Positions 23,128 through 33,883 of a DNA stretch of 64,000 bases are shown piece by piece. How positions within the stretch are numbered: position 1 is the first letter of the stretch; each line of letters opens with the position of its first letter. The stretch is from Tuctoria greenei. Taxonomy: Eukaryota > Streptophyta > Magnoliopsida > Poales > Poaceae. The notes below the pieces were generated by a model, which saw nothing but the letters and a program-made list of their open reading frames with translations, was not told where the DNA came from and did no database searches. The position numbers were made by a program, and so were the translations under genes. The stretch is taken from the NCBI GenBank assembly GCA_036927565.1, contig JAYESD010000002.1, positions 144,219,167 through 144,283,166 of the forward strand, read 5' to 3'.

Positions 23128-24240
23128 GTATGTGAGTACGGAGGATCAGAAGCGAGAGTACCTATATCGGGGTCTAAGCCCCACGTTGAAAGACAAGCTT
23201 GCATTGTTCAGTCATGGATCGTTCAATGCTATGCTTAATGCCGACATTACACAAGAGGATGCCACACGTGAGCGAATCGCGTAGGAGTCAAAGAAGAGAC
23301 TTGTTGTGCAGGACAACACACATAATGTTCCTCAGAAATACCGTGTGGTGTACCGATCACCGTCCGGTATGATATGGCAACCGGCTGCACAACCGAGTTC
23401 GTATCAGAGTCGACCGTTTGAAGTATCAGATTTCCAAGCAGCATTACATCAGCAGCAAGAACAGTCCCAAATTGTTCCAGGGGCATTTATCTCACAGCGA
23501 GATGCAGGACAATTCAGACCCCAAGTCAGCGGGACATTGAATCAATATAAGTGTTTCACATGTGATCGTGTTGGCCACTATACCAAGGATTGCCCAGAGA
23601 AGATGTCGAGCAACGGGCAAGTACCAGTACAACGGTGTATTCATCCCCGTATTCAACCAGAGAGGAAAGCACTGCAAACCGGAAGTGTTCAACATATAGC
23701 GATCGTGGGTGTTCCGGAGGGAGTGCCGGTGTTAGCGAGCATGTTTGCTATCAAAGAAATGCCCGTCCTCATACTCTTCGATTCTGGTGCTACCCACAAT
23801 TTTATCAGTACAGCATGTGTGGATCAGCACCAATTATCCATCAATACTCCCAAAAATAGTTATCTTATAAGTTCACCGGGTGGGAGTATCTCTGCTAGTC
23901 AGATTGTTCCCCGAGCAGCTCTATGTTTGGGAGGCAAGATATATCCAAGATCGCTGATTATATTGGATGGACAGAAGATAGATGTAATATTGGGGATGTC
24001 ATGGTTGAACCATCACGGTGCCATTCTTAATATTGGTACTCGGACTGTCCAAATTGACTCGTCGATACACGGACAGCAAACACTGTTTTTGGACAGCTTG
24101 GAGCAGGACAGTGCAGCTGCATATAACACGGAAGCAACTAAAATTGAAGATATTCTGGTGGTCCATGAGTACCCCGATGTGTTTCCCGATGACTTAACGG
24201 GCATGCCGCCCGAATGTGACATTGAGTTCAAGATTCAACT
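23128..24240 (+). pseudogene. gag-pro: gag C-terminus and protease of element C (interrupted by H)
   Basis: After the TSD copy, the gag frame resumes (STEDQKREYLYRGL, then a TAG at 23282-23284). It contains a CCHC knuckle at 23552-23593 (CFTCDRVGHYTKDC). The aspartic protease follows: LFDSGATHNFIS with DSG at 23780-23788, and VILGMSWLNHHGA downstream. The linker to RT is the usual HEYPDVFPDDLTGMPP segment. The frame is open from 23285 to the H insertion at 24240, where it stops after the codons for DIEFKIQL. The rest of pol resumes at 36453. Confidence 0.9.
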
Positions 24241-25102
24241 TGTCGAAGTGTTTGATACGACACTTCCCCCGGACCCGCTGCGAAGCAGTCCACAGTGGTT
24301 CTTTTATGGTTGGGGCACGCAGAGATCAAGATCAAGATGGTGACCTTAGGGATTTACATGGTTCGGGCCGCCTGAGCATAACACCCTACTCCACCGGGTT
24401 TGTGTAATTGTATTGAGCGAGTATGTTTGCTAGGATCAGGTTCAATCCGATCAGCTTCCGCCCAGATTGTCCTCATATTCTTGCGGCGCATCCCTTTTAT
24501 AGTTCTAAGGACTGAGCGTTACAAAGCTGGCCTGGGCCGACATGTGGCCCTGGCGTGCTTAATGACCTAATACACTGTCTAAGGGGTATTAAGTATAATT
24601 AATAGTGTGGTAACGTGCCTTCATGGCAGCGTTACCCCTATTAATAGTGCACTGATCGTGTGTCATTAATATGGCATTAATGACACATTATCAGACCTTG
24701 TAACTGCTACTTTAACTGTCCTTGAATGTTTGTAATGGACATGATATGCTCGCATTTCTGTTGGAGATGAAGGCCCGGAGGCTCCACACGTGGCAGATCC
24801 GGAGCTTTCCCTTGCGGGAGGGTAGGTCCGGGGTTGTTGTACACGTGTCAGTACCGGATCTCCTCTCTGACAGGGGCTAGGTCCAGGGCTGTTGTACACA
24901 TGTAGTCGCTGGAGCTTCCCTTGGTTGGGAGTTTTGTTCCGGTCTTATTTTACATGTATTAACCCGGGAGTCAGCCATGTGAGGGAAGCGGGTCCGGTGC
25001 AACGTGACACGTGGGAACTGCAAGGGCCTTCGACTCTGACAGTTGGAACTTTCTTGAACTTTTTGCGGTATCGTGGGGTACTCGATACATACGGTACCGA
25101 CA
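24241..25102 (-). repeat. Element H 3' LTR (862 bp)
   Basis: Pairs with 35590-36452. It is preceded on the minus strand by the polypurine tract GGGTCTGGGGGCCAC (25117-25103). The plus-strand segment GGTTCGGGCCGCC near 24360 is conserved in both copies. Confidence 0.9.
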
Positions 25103-25640
25103 GTGGCCCCCAGACCCACCTCTGGGAGAAACCCTTTGGGTTAAGTTGTTGTGCTGGAGGTGGGACCATTCACGATTCCCGCGCTTTGATTTTCAAAAAG
25201 TCTTCTGATACGCCGATAGAGTGACGGTCCGGGAGTGAACCTTCGATGCGTGGCTTGTTATGAATACGACAGATGAGATCTTTGAGTGCAAATCTCACGC
25301 AATTGAAGGTCACCGGTTCCCAATACGAAAACCGTATCGGTTCTGCGCGCCTTGTCAGAGCGCCGACTTTGGGTTTCCCGCAGCCCCTCATGGCAACGGT
25401 TGGCCTTTGGTAAGGACCTCGATCTCTTCATAGGGGTGGCCCCAGGCCCACTTGCCATTGTGGGGTAGATTTTTGAAAAGTGTCTTCAATCTCTCGGTGG
25501 TTTTCATCCAAGCTTCGCAGATGCTTACTTAAGAAGGAAAGTGTGCACGGTTTTAGGACTCTTTACGCCTTCCATCATATTTGCGCTCAGAGCCTCCTAA
25601 ACTACGCCTAACTTTCCATACTTTGCTCCACTTTGCCACA
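25103..25640 (+). other. Element H: polypurine tract and upstream region of the antisense gene
   Basis: This 538-bp stretch holds the PPT (minus strand, 25103-25117). Since the antisense gene starts at 25641, it should also contain that gene's promoter. No clear TATA box is seen. TACTTAAG near 25527 is the only TATA-like candidate, about 115 bp before the ATG, and it is weak. Confidence 0.5.
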
Positions 25641-27024
25641 ATGGAGTTGGGTCTCCCCAGGAGCCGCCTCAAGAGCGATGATGATCTGAAGAAGGTCCGG
25701 ACCTACATGGGGTTGGTCCAGCGACTCCTTCAACCATCTGGTCCGCGCCGGCAAGCTCCCATTCAAGAAGGAGCGTGATGGCGAAATGGTGTACTTCACA
25801 GCGTATGCCATGGTGGGATTCATTCCACCTTTCTCGACTTTCCTTTTGATGCTGCTGGACTTCTATGGTCTGCAGTTGTACCACCTTGGCCCCCATTCTC
25901 TTCTTCTTGCGGCGACATTCGTCCACTTCTGTGAGATGTGGGTGGGTATTCTCCCCTGCGTCGAGCTTTTCTGCACCTTCTTCACCATCCACACCACCGG
26001 CAAGGGGTTTGAGTTTCTTGGCTTCTACTATTTTGTGAAGCGCAAGAACTGCCCCTACAAATACTTGAAGTCATTTCCTTCCGGCAAGTGGGACGACTGG
26101 AAGAAAGATTGGATCATCGTTACGGCAGAGGAGCACGAGAAATTTGAGCTGCCCGAAGGTCTCCCCAATGTTGACATTGACACATGGAGTGTGGTTCTAG
26201 TGCTGTCAAATGCCTTCAACCCTGTCTTGAAAAGGATCCGTGAGTGCGTGGAAGGTGGAGTGACCCCTCTTCTGCAACTTCCTGGTCAATAGGTGGGCTT
26301 CGCTGATGAAGAGTCAGAAGCTCGCGTGGGCCCTCAACAGCGTGATGGATGAAGATCGGATTGAAATCGGTGTAAAATCCAACTTGGATGATGAATCCTT
26401 GGAGTTTTATTTGAAGAAATTCCAGCATGGGATTAATGTCAACAGCGATGACTTGGCTCCGCCAGCAGCCTTCCTCCCTTTGAACATGGAGGCGCAGTTC
26501 AGCAGGGAACTCCGGAGGAGCATGCCAGTGCTTGATGACCTTGGCGAGGTAGAAAGGCGTCCAACCACCGGATTGGCGATTCCTGGAGCTTCCGAAGGTG
26601 GTATTGCCTCCGCCCCGAGCCGAAGGACTGAAGATGCCGACAAAGGCAAGGGCAAAGAGCTAGCTGAGCCTTCCAGCCAGAAGAGGAAGCTGAAGCATGC
26701 TGACGTGAGGTCCGTCAGGCCTGCTCCTTCCACGATGGCTACTTCTCCCCGGAGGGGGAGGTATTTTGTAGTTACCCCTACTCCGGTGCAAACGTCCTCA
26801 AGAGGCGTAAGCTCCGGACAGGCGACCCCGACCTCAGTGCCGGCTAGAAGCTCCAGGTCCGGGAGTTCTTCCCGATGAAGGGAAGCTCCGACCGAAGGAA
26901 CTCCGGCAGCTGCGAGTGTTCCTCAACTGAGTTCCGAAGCAGTTGTCTCACCGGATTTGGTGGGCTCTAGCTCCGGGCCTCAAAAGAAGAGGTTCTGAGG
27001 TGACCGGGGCGGTAGCATTCCAAG

Positions 27025-27103
27025 GTAAGCATTGATTGCTCACCCTAAATTGATAATCTTGCTTTTGGATATGTCTTTAATCTTCTCTTCCCTTTATTTT
27101 TAG
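27025..27103 (+). other. Intron in the antisense gene of element H
   Basis: CCAAG|GTAAGC at the donor and CTTTATTTTTAG|GTTGTC at the acceptor bound 79 bp that are T-rich near the acceptor. The reading frame before the donor (ending in codons for GGSIP) joins in phase with the open frame after it (LSKKGPGAPTH). A read through the unspliced DNA would shift frame, since 79 is not a multiple of three. Confidence 0.7.
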
Positions 27104-27359
27104 GTTGTCAAAGAAGGGACCAGGAGCTCCAACGCATGTTGCAATGGTTGGGGCTGCACCTGCTGAAGCTCCAGCTTCGATCGCTAAGCCTCCTCGTCGA
27201 GCGGAGGTGGAAGTCGCGGCAGCTCCAGCTCCAGCGGTCGTGAGCTTGGACTCGAAGTCCTCACCCGAAGCTCTTGTGGTAGTGCCGGATCGAGGGAGGG
27301 AAGTTGAAGATCTACCCCTGGCAGCGGAGGCTGATGCTCCAACACCGGCGATACCATAA

Positions 27360-27720
27360 GTTCCGGATTTCGACACGGAAGTTGTTGAAGCCCTAACTGC
27401 TGAGCCAGAAGTAGCTAAAGCCCCGGCTATTGAGCCCGAAATCACCCAAGCCCCGACCATTGTGCCGGGAACAGTTGAAGATCCAGCGATCGAGCCGGAA
27501 GTGGTAGAGGGTCCAGCTGCTGAGTCGGAGGTGGCTAGAGGTCCGGTGACCGTGTCGGAGGTGGTTGGGGGTCCAGCGTCTGTGCTTGAAGTGGTCGCCA
27601 TGCCGGAGCTTGAGCCAACGGCAGTTGAGGCCCCAGTTGAAGCTCCAGCTACTGCTCCAGAAGTGGTGGTCCCGGAGGTACCTGGGCCGAAGCCAGAGGA
27701 GCTTGCGGGACTGGCGACAG
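27360..27720 (+). repeat. Degenerate Pro/Glu/Val coding repeats in the antisense gene
   Basis: Units of about 10-12 codons with the pattern (I/A)EPEVVEGPA, SEVARGPV, SEVVGGPA recur about ten times in one frame. At DNA level they read like GAGCCGGAAGTGGT with drift. This suggests past expansion by slippage or unequal exchange in a disordered linker. Confidence 0.7.
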
Positions 27721-27789
27721 GTCCTTCAACTTCGGAGCCGTCAACTGAAGACCCAAAAGCGGCGCCTCAACTGCCCCGGAGGTCGAAGT

Positions 27790-27814
27790 CCCCCCCCCCC
27801 CCCCCCCCCCCCCC
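27790..27814 (+). repeat. Homopolymer of 25 C
   Basis: The tract encodes poly-Pro in the antisense gene. The frame before it (mod 0) and the frame continuing after it (mod 2) do not match, so its length has changed by slippage or is misread. On the minus strand it is G25, which can form G-quadruplex structures. Confidence 0.9.
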
Positions 27815-28969
27815 GTGGGTTCTTCTACTGCCGTTGAAGGGCTCCAAGAGAGCGTCCCTAGCATTGCAGGAGTCCAGGGAACCACTATTGTAGAGTGGGA
27901 CCTAATTCTTGTGATGGAGAACCCTTTCGAGCCAGCGGAAATGGTCCCTGCAGGCCCAGGACCTATCCCTCTGGCGTTGTTCATAGACAACGCCTACTCA
28001 AGCCTCCGACAGGTCCAACTTTCCTTTGAACATGAGAGAAAAGCCTTGGAGGAGGAGCGCAACACCTTGAGGCGTTGGCACAACAGACTCCATTTCGAGA
28101 CCAAGCTTGCTCAGACGAGGCTAGCTGAACAGAAAGAGTGGATTAAAGGGGAGAAGGCCCGGTTAGAGTACTGGGATAAATTAATGGAAGAGAAGGAGGC
28201 CGCCATACGGGTGCTCGATTCTAACTCTAGAGAAATTCTAGAGCAAGCCAAGGAGAGACCTGACGCTGCTGACGAGCATTACAAAAAAGCTTGCAGAGTT
28301 GAATGAGACTCTCCTAAAGCGTCGAGCGAACCTGGAGGCAAGGGAGGAAAAACGCCTCGGGCAGCAGGAGGATGTGGTGAGGAGAGAGGCGGAGGTCATC
28401 CAGAAGTTGACTCTCAGTGAGAAAAATTTGCAGATCGCAGCAAAAAGTTGGATTGATGGAAGGAGGAAGAGAAGAAAAAGAACTAGAAGGTGGGGCAAGA
28501 GCTCTCAAAATGAGAGTCTGACGTTGCCGCTAGGGAGGAGAGAGTCAAGGGCAGGGAAAAGGACTTAGCTGAGAGGCAAAACCGCATCCACCTCCGAGAG
28601 ACGGAGCTGGCCGATCGGGAGAAGCAGGTTGCTGAAAACATGCAGCAGCATGCTAAGTTAGCCGAGCGGCTTGCCAGTGAAGGTTCGGAGCTTGCGACCG
28701 CCCGGAGGTCACTGGCGCAGCTGCGGAGCTCAAAGACAACAGAGTCCTTGATGGTATGGGACTTCCTGGGGCGTGCGGACAGGGCCCTCATGCCTCTTGG
28801 TTTCAGTCCAGTACGCCCAGAGAACCCAGTGCAGGAGCTGGACCAGACGCTGGCGGCACTTGGCTCTGCTGGCAGCAAACTCGACGCGTTGGGTGACGTC
28901 ATCGCCGATAACCGGGTGACGGAGGGTAAATCCATGGCCAAGAACGTCATCGAGTATGTCTTGGCATAG

Positions 28970-29568
28970 TACCAGAGTCGAGACCCCTAGTTCTCCCTTG
29001 ATCCGGTCTTTGAAGGAAACATCGCAAAATAGGAGGATGTTGCCAGGGCTAGTGTCCAAGAAGCAGCTGAGAAGGTTGCTTCGTTTTTCCATAGGACCTA
29101 CATCCTCCAGTAGCTAGGAATTTTCTCCCTTTGTCACTTGTAATCTCAATTTTGTAATCCAGTTCTTTTGATCAATAAAATCCTCCTTACTTGGAACAAA
29201 GCTCAAAAATATTTGCACAACTTCATTATAGAAAAGCGGGGTAAATATAATTTGATATATTGAGCCTTGTACGAAAAGTAAATGCACGCGGAGTATGTTT
29301 TCGCACAACAATGCCTTTCATTATAGGTCTGGATTACAGGGGAAACAAGGACACACTTAGGGTGCTGGACCCTGCTAAGTGTGTTATACATCTTGTACTA
29401 GTCCAGAGCAAGTAGTTACACTTTTAGTGCTGTGACTGTGTCAAGTGTTACTTGAACTTCCTGGACCCTCCCGAAGGGGTCCAGATGTTCTCCCGGAGGA
29501 CTTGCTCGTCTCTGTATAATGACTCTATAACATACATTGTGTGTAATTGTTGACTCACCTCTGTGATT
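28970..29568 (+). other. 3' end of antisense gene and spacer after H integrase
   Basis: No coding region is seen. AATAAA at 29174-29179, inside a T-rich stretch about 205 bp after the antisense stop codon, is a likely poly(A) signal on the plus strand. A palindromic segment GGACCCTCCCGAAGGGGTCC occurs at 29463-29482. It is the same motif that repeats in H pol at 31759-31926. Confidence 0.6.
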
Positions 29569-30780
29569 TTAAGCATAAAACTTACAGAGGAGCTCGATGT
29601 TCCAAGGATTGGGAAGTGGGATCCCATCCTCAGTTGCCAAGTGAGCGCACCCTGGTTGGGATACTTTAATGACACGGAAGGGACCTTCCCAGCTGGGGGA
29701 AGGTTTGTTCATCCCTTCACATCTTAGTATCTTCCGAAGCACCAGGTCACCTTCTTCAAGCTGTCGATCACGCACATGCCTTTGATGATAGCGCCAGAGC
29801 GCTTGGCGATAATGTGCATTCCGAAATGCTGCTTGGCACCTTCCCTCGTCGACGAGGTCATGGTCTTCATGTCGGAGCTTGTCCTGCGTGGCTTCGTCTA
29901 AGGTCCGGACCCGGAGGGACCCCAATGTGATCTCCGGAGGAAGGACTTCTTCAGCTCCGTACACCAGAAAGAATGGAGTCTCCCAAGTTGACCGATTATG
30001 TGTTGTCCTATTCGCCCATAATGTGGACAGAAGTCTTCAATCCAGTTAGCTCCGTGCTTTTTCAAGCGCTCATATGTGCACGTCTTGAGTCCTTTTAAGA
30101 TTTTTGCATTTGCTCTCTCGGCTTGGCCATTGCTTGCTGGATGAGCTATTGAAGCGTAGCTAAGTTGAATACCAAGGTCTTCGCAATATTCTAGGAATGC
30201 AACACATGTGAATTGAGTTCCGTTGTCAGTTATGACTTTGTTTAGAACTCCAAATCTGCATATAATGGACTTCAAGAACTTTATTGTTGATTGTTACTAT
30301 TGAAGTTGCTTCTTGCCACTTGGTGAACTTGTCAATGGCGATATATAGGAACCTGTAACCTCCGACAGCTTTTGGGAAAGGTCCCAAGATATCCATGCTC
30401 CACAAAGCGAATGGCCATGTAGGAGGTATCATTTGTAGTGATTGAGCCGGTGTGTGAATCTGCTTTGCATGGAACTGACATGCTTCACATTTCTTCAATA
30501 GCTCTACCGCATCCTGGAGTGTTGTAGGCCAGTAAAAGCCATGTCGGAAGGCTTTACAAACCAACGTGCGGGAAGTTGTGTGGTTCCGACACTCGCCTCC
30601 ATGGATTTCCTCGAGGAGATCGCAGCCTTCTTCCCATGCAATGCACCGCATTAGGATGCCGTTGGCACCGCGTCGGTAGAGATCCCCTTCTACCAACGTG
30701 TATCTTTTAGCCAATCTAACAATCCGGTCAGTAGATACACTGTCTTCAGGAAGGATATTGTCTTGCAAGTAGCTCCAGAT
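29569..30780 (-). pseudogene. pol: Integrase of element H (broken)
   Basis: On the minus strand the HHCC zinc region ends with CEACQFHA. The core has Asp in WSMDILGPFP, Asp in VITDNGTQF and Glu in SNGQAERANAK, the D,D(35)E set. The C-terminal part (29964-29569) is a plain integrase tail (FRNAHYRQALWRYH, WEGPFRVIKV) that ends at FYA with no chromodomain, as expected for the Tat lineage. Frameshifts lie near 30270 and 29960. In an intact copy it would insert the DNA copy into chromatin. Confidence 0.88.
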
Positions 30781-30813
30781 CTCCGAGATCCATGCATCAG
30801 AGCTAACATGAGC

Positions 30814-31400
30814 TTATGAGTCTTGCGTGCTGGGTTGCTCGGAGCTTCCGACAGCACCTACGACCATTGGTGGATGCCATGGTAACAGTGCGACCCAGAC
30901 CGCCAGCTTCGAAGTGCTAGTCTCGCCCCCTTCACTCAGGTCGGCAGGCTGAGTTGTTGGTTTTGATAACCTACGAGCGAAGATTCTGTCAGGAGCCAGA
31001 GCTCCGGTTGAGGCTTTCATTGAGAGTACATCGGCTCCGGAGTTATGAAGGCGCTGAACACGATGGAGATCCAGGACTTTGAAGTCCTTTTAAAGCCTCT
31101 GAAGTTCAAGGAGATAAGTAGCTAATTGAGAATTGTTGCAGGAGCATTCACCTTTCACTTGTTTGATGATGAGTTGTGAATCTCCCTTCACCAACAGTTG
31201 TTTTACACCATAAGATAGTGCCACCTTGAGTCCATAGATGAGGGCTTCATACTACGCCATATTGTTGGTTGCCTTGAAATCAAGGTGTACCATGTATTTG
31301 ACCTTCTCTCCGATCGGAGCTAGTAGAAGGATTCCAGCTCCGGCCCCCTGCTTCTGCACGGAGCCATCGAAGTAGAGGGTCCAGTGAGGCTCAGTGAATA
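30814..31400 (-). pseudogene. pol: Second (archaeal-type) RNase H domain of element H
   Basis: After the first RNase H, the minus strand codes WTLYFDGSVQ, GAGAGILLLAP, ATNNMA, YEALIYGLKVALSYG, LLVKGDSQLIIKQ and SGADVLS. This is the RNase H fold with the acidic residues in order (FDGS, E of the EYEAL helix lost to a stop, KGDS, and D near the end). Plant Tat elements are known to have gained such an archaeal-type copy beside the usual gypsy RNase H. Stops at about 31254 and 31094 break it. Confidence 0.75.
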
Positions 31401-33030
31401 CCGGAACCTTGAGCTCTGGTTTCTGCTCACTGTGGCCCCCATGATTTGATGGAGAGGGAGTCCACTCAGCCACAAAGTCAGCCAATGCTTGACTTTTAAT
31501 TGCTTGTCTTGACACGAATTCTAGATCGAATTCTGCCAGCTCTGCTGCCCACTTTGCAATATTCCCAATAGAATTAGGGTTTTGCAAAATTGCACGTAGT
31601 GGAAAAGAAGTTACCACTGATATTTTGTTGGTTTGGAAGTAATGATGAAGCTTTCTTGAGGCGATAAGACTTGCATAGAGCAGTTTATGCCCCTCAATGT
31701 ATCTTGTCTTGGCATCGTGGAATACTTCACTAAGGATGTACACAGGGCGTTGGACTATCCGGACCCTCCTAGAGGGGCCCTGAGCTTCCTCCTCATCTAC
31801 TCGGACCCTCCAGGAGGGGTGCGAACCTTCTTCTGGAATTTCCTGGTCCCTACCGAAGGAACTTGAAGCTTCTTCTAGAGTGACCCAGACTCTCCCAGAG
31901 GGGTCTGGATCTTCTTGTTCAGTAGCAGTTACTCCTTCATTTGATGGTGGTTGATCCTCTAGCATCTCGCCTTGAGGATTCGTGCCTGATGGTTGATACC
32001 CAGATTCACCTTCAGGTAGCTCCGGACCCTCCCAGAGAGGTCTAGACTCCTGAATTGGAGATGGTTATGGTCTTTCCGCGACCAGAACCATACTGACAAC
32101 TTTTGTAGTTGCCGAAATGTAAAGCAGAAAAGGCTCACCAGGGTTTGGAGCTACCAGGATTGGTAGTGTGGTGAGGAGCTGCTTTAGCTCTTAAAACGCC
32201 TTTTCTGCTTCCTCATACCAATGAAATGGTCCGGACATCCTCAAGAGTTTGAAGAAGGGTAGCACCTGTTCTGCCAATCTTGAGGTAAACTGACTGAGCG
32301 CAGCTAGACATCCAGTCAACTTTTGGACGTCTTTAATGCGGGCTGGGGGCCACATTTCTTCTATAGCCTTGATCTTCAGCGGATTTGCTTCGATTCCTCG
32401 ACGAGTCACCAAGAACCCCAGAAGCTTTCTAGAGCTAACCCCGAAGACGCACTTGTCCGGGTTCAGCTTGGTGCGCGTAGTGCGCAGCTTGTCGAAGACG
32501 GCTTGTAAGTTTTCAAGGAGTGACTCCTTGTTTTTGATTTTCACGATGATGTCATCAATATACACCTCCACCAAGTCTCTAATTAGCTCTCCAAATGTTT
32601 TGTACATGGCTTGCACAAATGTTGAAGCAGCATTTTTAAGACCAAATGGCATGACAGTATAACAATACAATCCATCTACTGTTATGAAGGCATTATGTTC
32701 TTCATCTTCATTAGACATTTAGATTTGATGATATCCAGAATATGCATCTAAGAAACACAGTAGTTCACACCCAGAGGTGGAGTCCACTATCTGATCTATT
32801 CTAGGTAGTGGAAATGGATCTTTTGGACATGTCTTATTTAAGATGGTGTAGTCGATACACATCCGAAGCTTCCCACTGGCCTTGGGTACAACAACTGGGT
32901 TTGCCATCCATTTTGGATGGAAGACTTCCCGGATGAATCCAACTTCGAGCAACTTCTTGATTTCATGTCGGATGAAGTTTTGCCGCTCTATTGATTGCTT
33001 CCAAGGGCTTGTGGTGTACAGGCCGTGCAT
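31401..33030 (-). pseudogene. pol: Reverse transcriptase and RNase H of element H (broken)
   Basis: RT motifs on the minus strand: PVVVPKASGKLRMCIDY, DAYSGYHQI, VMPFGLKNAASTF, and the catalytic YIDD at 32551-32562, then LGFLVTRRGIEANP. A stop follows YHQI at about 32719. The connection leads to a weak first RNase H region (RPVYILSEVFHDAKTRY, RKLHHYFQTNKI, LEFVSRQAIKSQALADF). Between RT and this RNase H lies a 14-residue tandem repeat (31759-31926). The protein would copy element RNA into DNA in the particle. Confidence 0.9.
31759..31926 (-). repeat. 42-bp in-frame tandem repeat between RT and RNase H of element H
   Basis: Four units start near 31759, 31802, 31843 and 31885, so the period is about 42 bp or 14 codons. 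Each holds a hairpin-like GGACCCTC..GAGGGGTC core. On the minus strand the units read as EE(A/G)..PS.RVRV-like repeats. A further copy is at 32021-32045 and one outside pol at 29463-29482. Confidence 0.75.
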
Positions 33031-33145
33031 CTGGGTAGTTCTTCAGATTGTGCTCAATCACCTCCCAATGGTTCCCAAGCATTTGTGATGGTTGCCAGGA
33101 AAACACGTCGACATTAGCCCAGAGGAAAGTGATGAGCGCGAGTTC

Positions 33146-33883
33146 CTATTTGTTGTTCAGACCCCCCGATATACGGGTAGTCTGAGCAGCATTAGAACCG
33201 ATTTGAACGACTTTGACGGGAATGTCGGTGTCGCCGCTTGGTTGCACACGAGGTGCAGAGGTAGAGCCTTTGTGACGAATTCTTGGAGGATTCGCAGCTG
33301 GCTCCTTACCGGATGCTTCCTCTTGCACTGTGGTAAGCGCATAGAGTTCCTCCAGTGCAGTGACCCCTGCGGTACGATCTCCACTGATCCGGAGAACGCC
33401 CGTAGGTGTTGGCATCTTCGACACCAAATAACCATAATGGGCAGCAGCCATAAATTTGTATAAAGCTAGCCTGCCCAAACTGGCATTGAAAGGCAGACTG
33501 ATCTGTGCTACATCGAAGATCAATTTTTCGGTTCTGTAGTTCTCATAGGTCCCAAAGGTCATCAGGAGTGTAAAGGAACCAAGAGGGGTAATGGTTCCCG
33601 GACCTACTCCAGAGAAAGGTTGGGACGGGTGAAGGTCCGAAGGCCGAAGCAGAAGCTTAACAAAAGCTTTGAAGCTTATGAGGTTTAGCCCGGAACCTCC
33701 GTCCACTATTGCATGGTGGATTTCGATATTGTTAGTGGTGGGTGACACCATCAACGGGAGTTGACCAGCCCCGATCATATTTTGGGGGCAGTCTGAAGCA
33801 TCGAAAATGATGGGTGTATCCATCCACTTCCAATGTGGTTCTGCCTTAGCAGCAGGAGCTACCATGGCCATGTCCCACCGCAT
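33146..33883 (-). pseudogene. pro: Aspartic protease region of element H
   Basis: An open frame of 245 codons with IIFDASDCPQ, HHAIVDGGSGLNLIS and LGRLALYKFMA. The active-site box is DGGSGLN in place of the usual D(T/S)G, a known variant of Tat elements. It joins gag upstream and RT downstream in other frames, so shifts are present. Confidence 0.8.

Larger units (their letters stand above)
25641..28969 (+). pseudogene. Antisense gene of element H (Transposase_28-like, intron-containing, broken)
   Basis: It runs opposite to H pol. The start is ATG 25641 (MELGLPRSRLK). The 25780-26290 part resembles the plant 'putative gypsy type transposon' domain (Transposase_28, PF04195 from memory): AYAMVGFIPPF, FYGLQLYHLGP, HFCEMWVGILP. 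Next come RWASLMKSQKLAWAL and a Ser/Pro-rich linker, a 79-bp intron at 27025-27103, a Pro/Glu repeat region, a poly-Pro tract coded by 25 C, and a long Glu/Arg/Lys coiled coil (about 28000-28740). It ends at TAG 28967. About 1080 codons. Breaks: frameshifts near 25720, 26265, the C-run and 28290, plus TGA and TAA stops. Its function is unknown. It is not a transposase of known activity despite the domain name. Confidence 0.75.

Noticed and set aside
25786..26292. Active transposase or host gene
   Set aside because: The Transposase_28-like domain lies inside Tat element H between pol and the 3' LTR, is frameshifted, and the family has no shown transposase activity.
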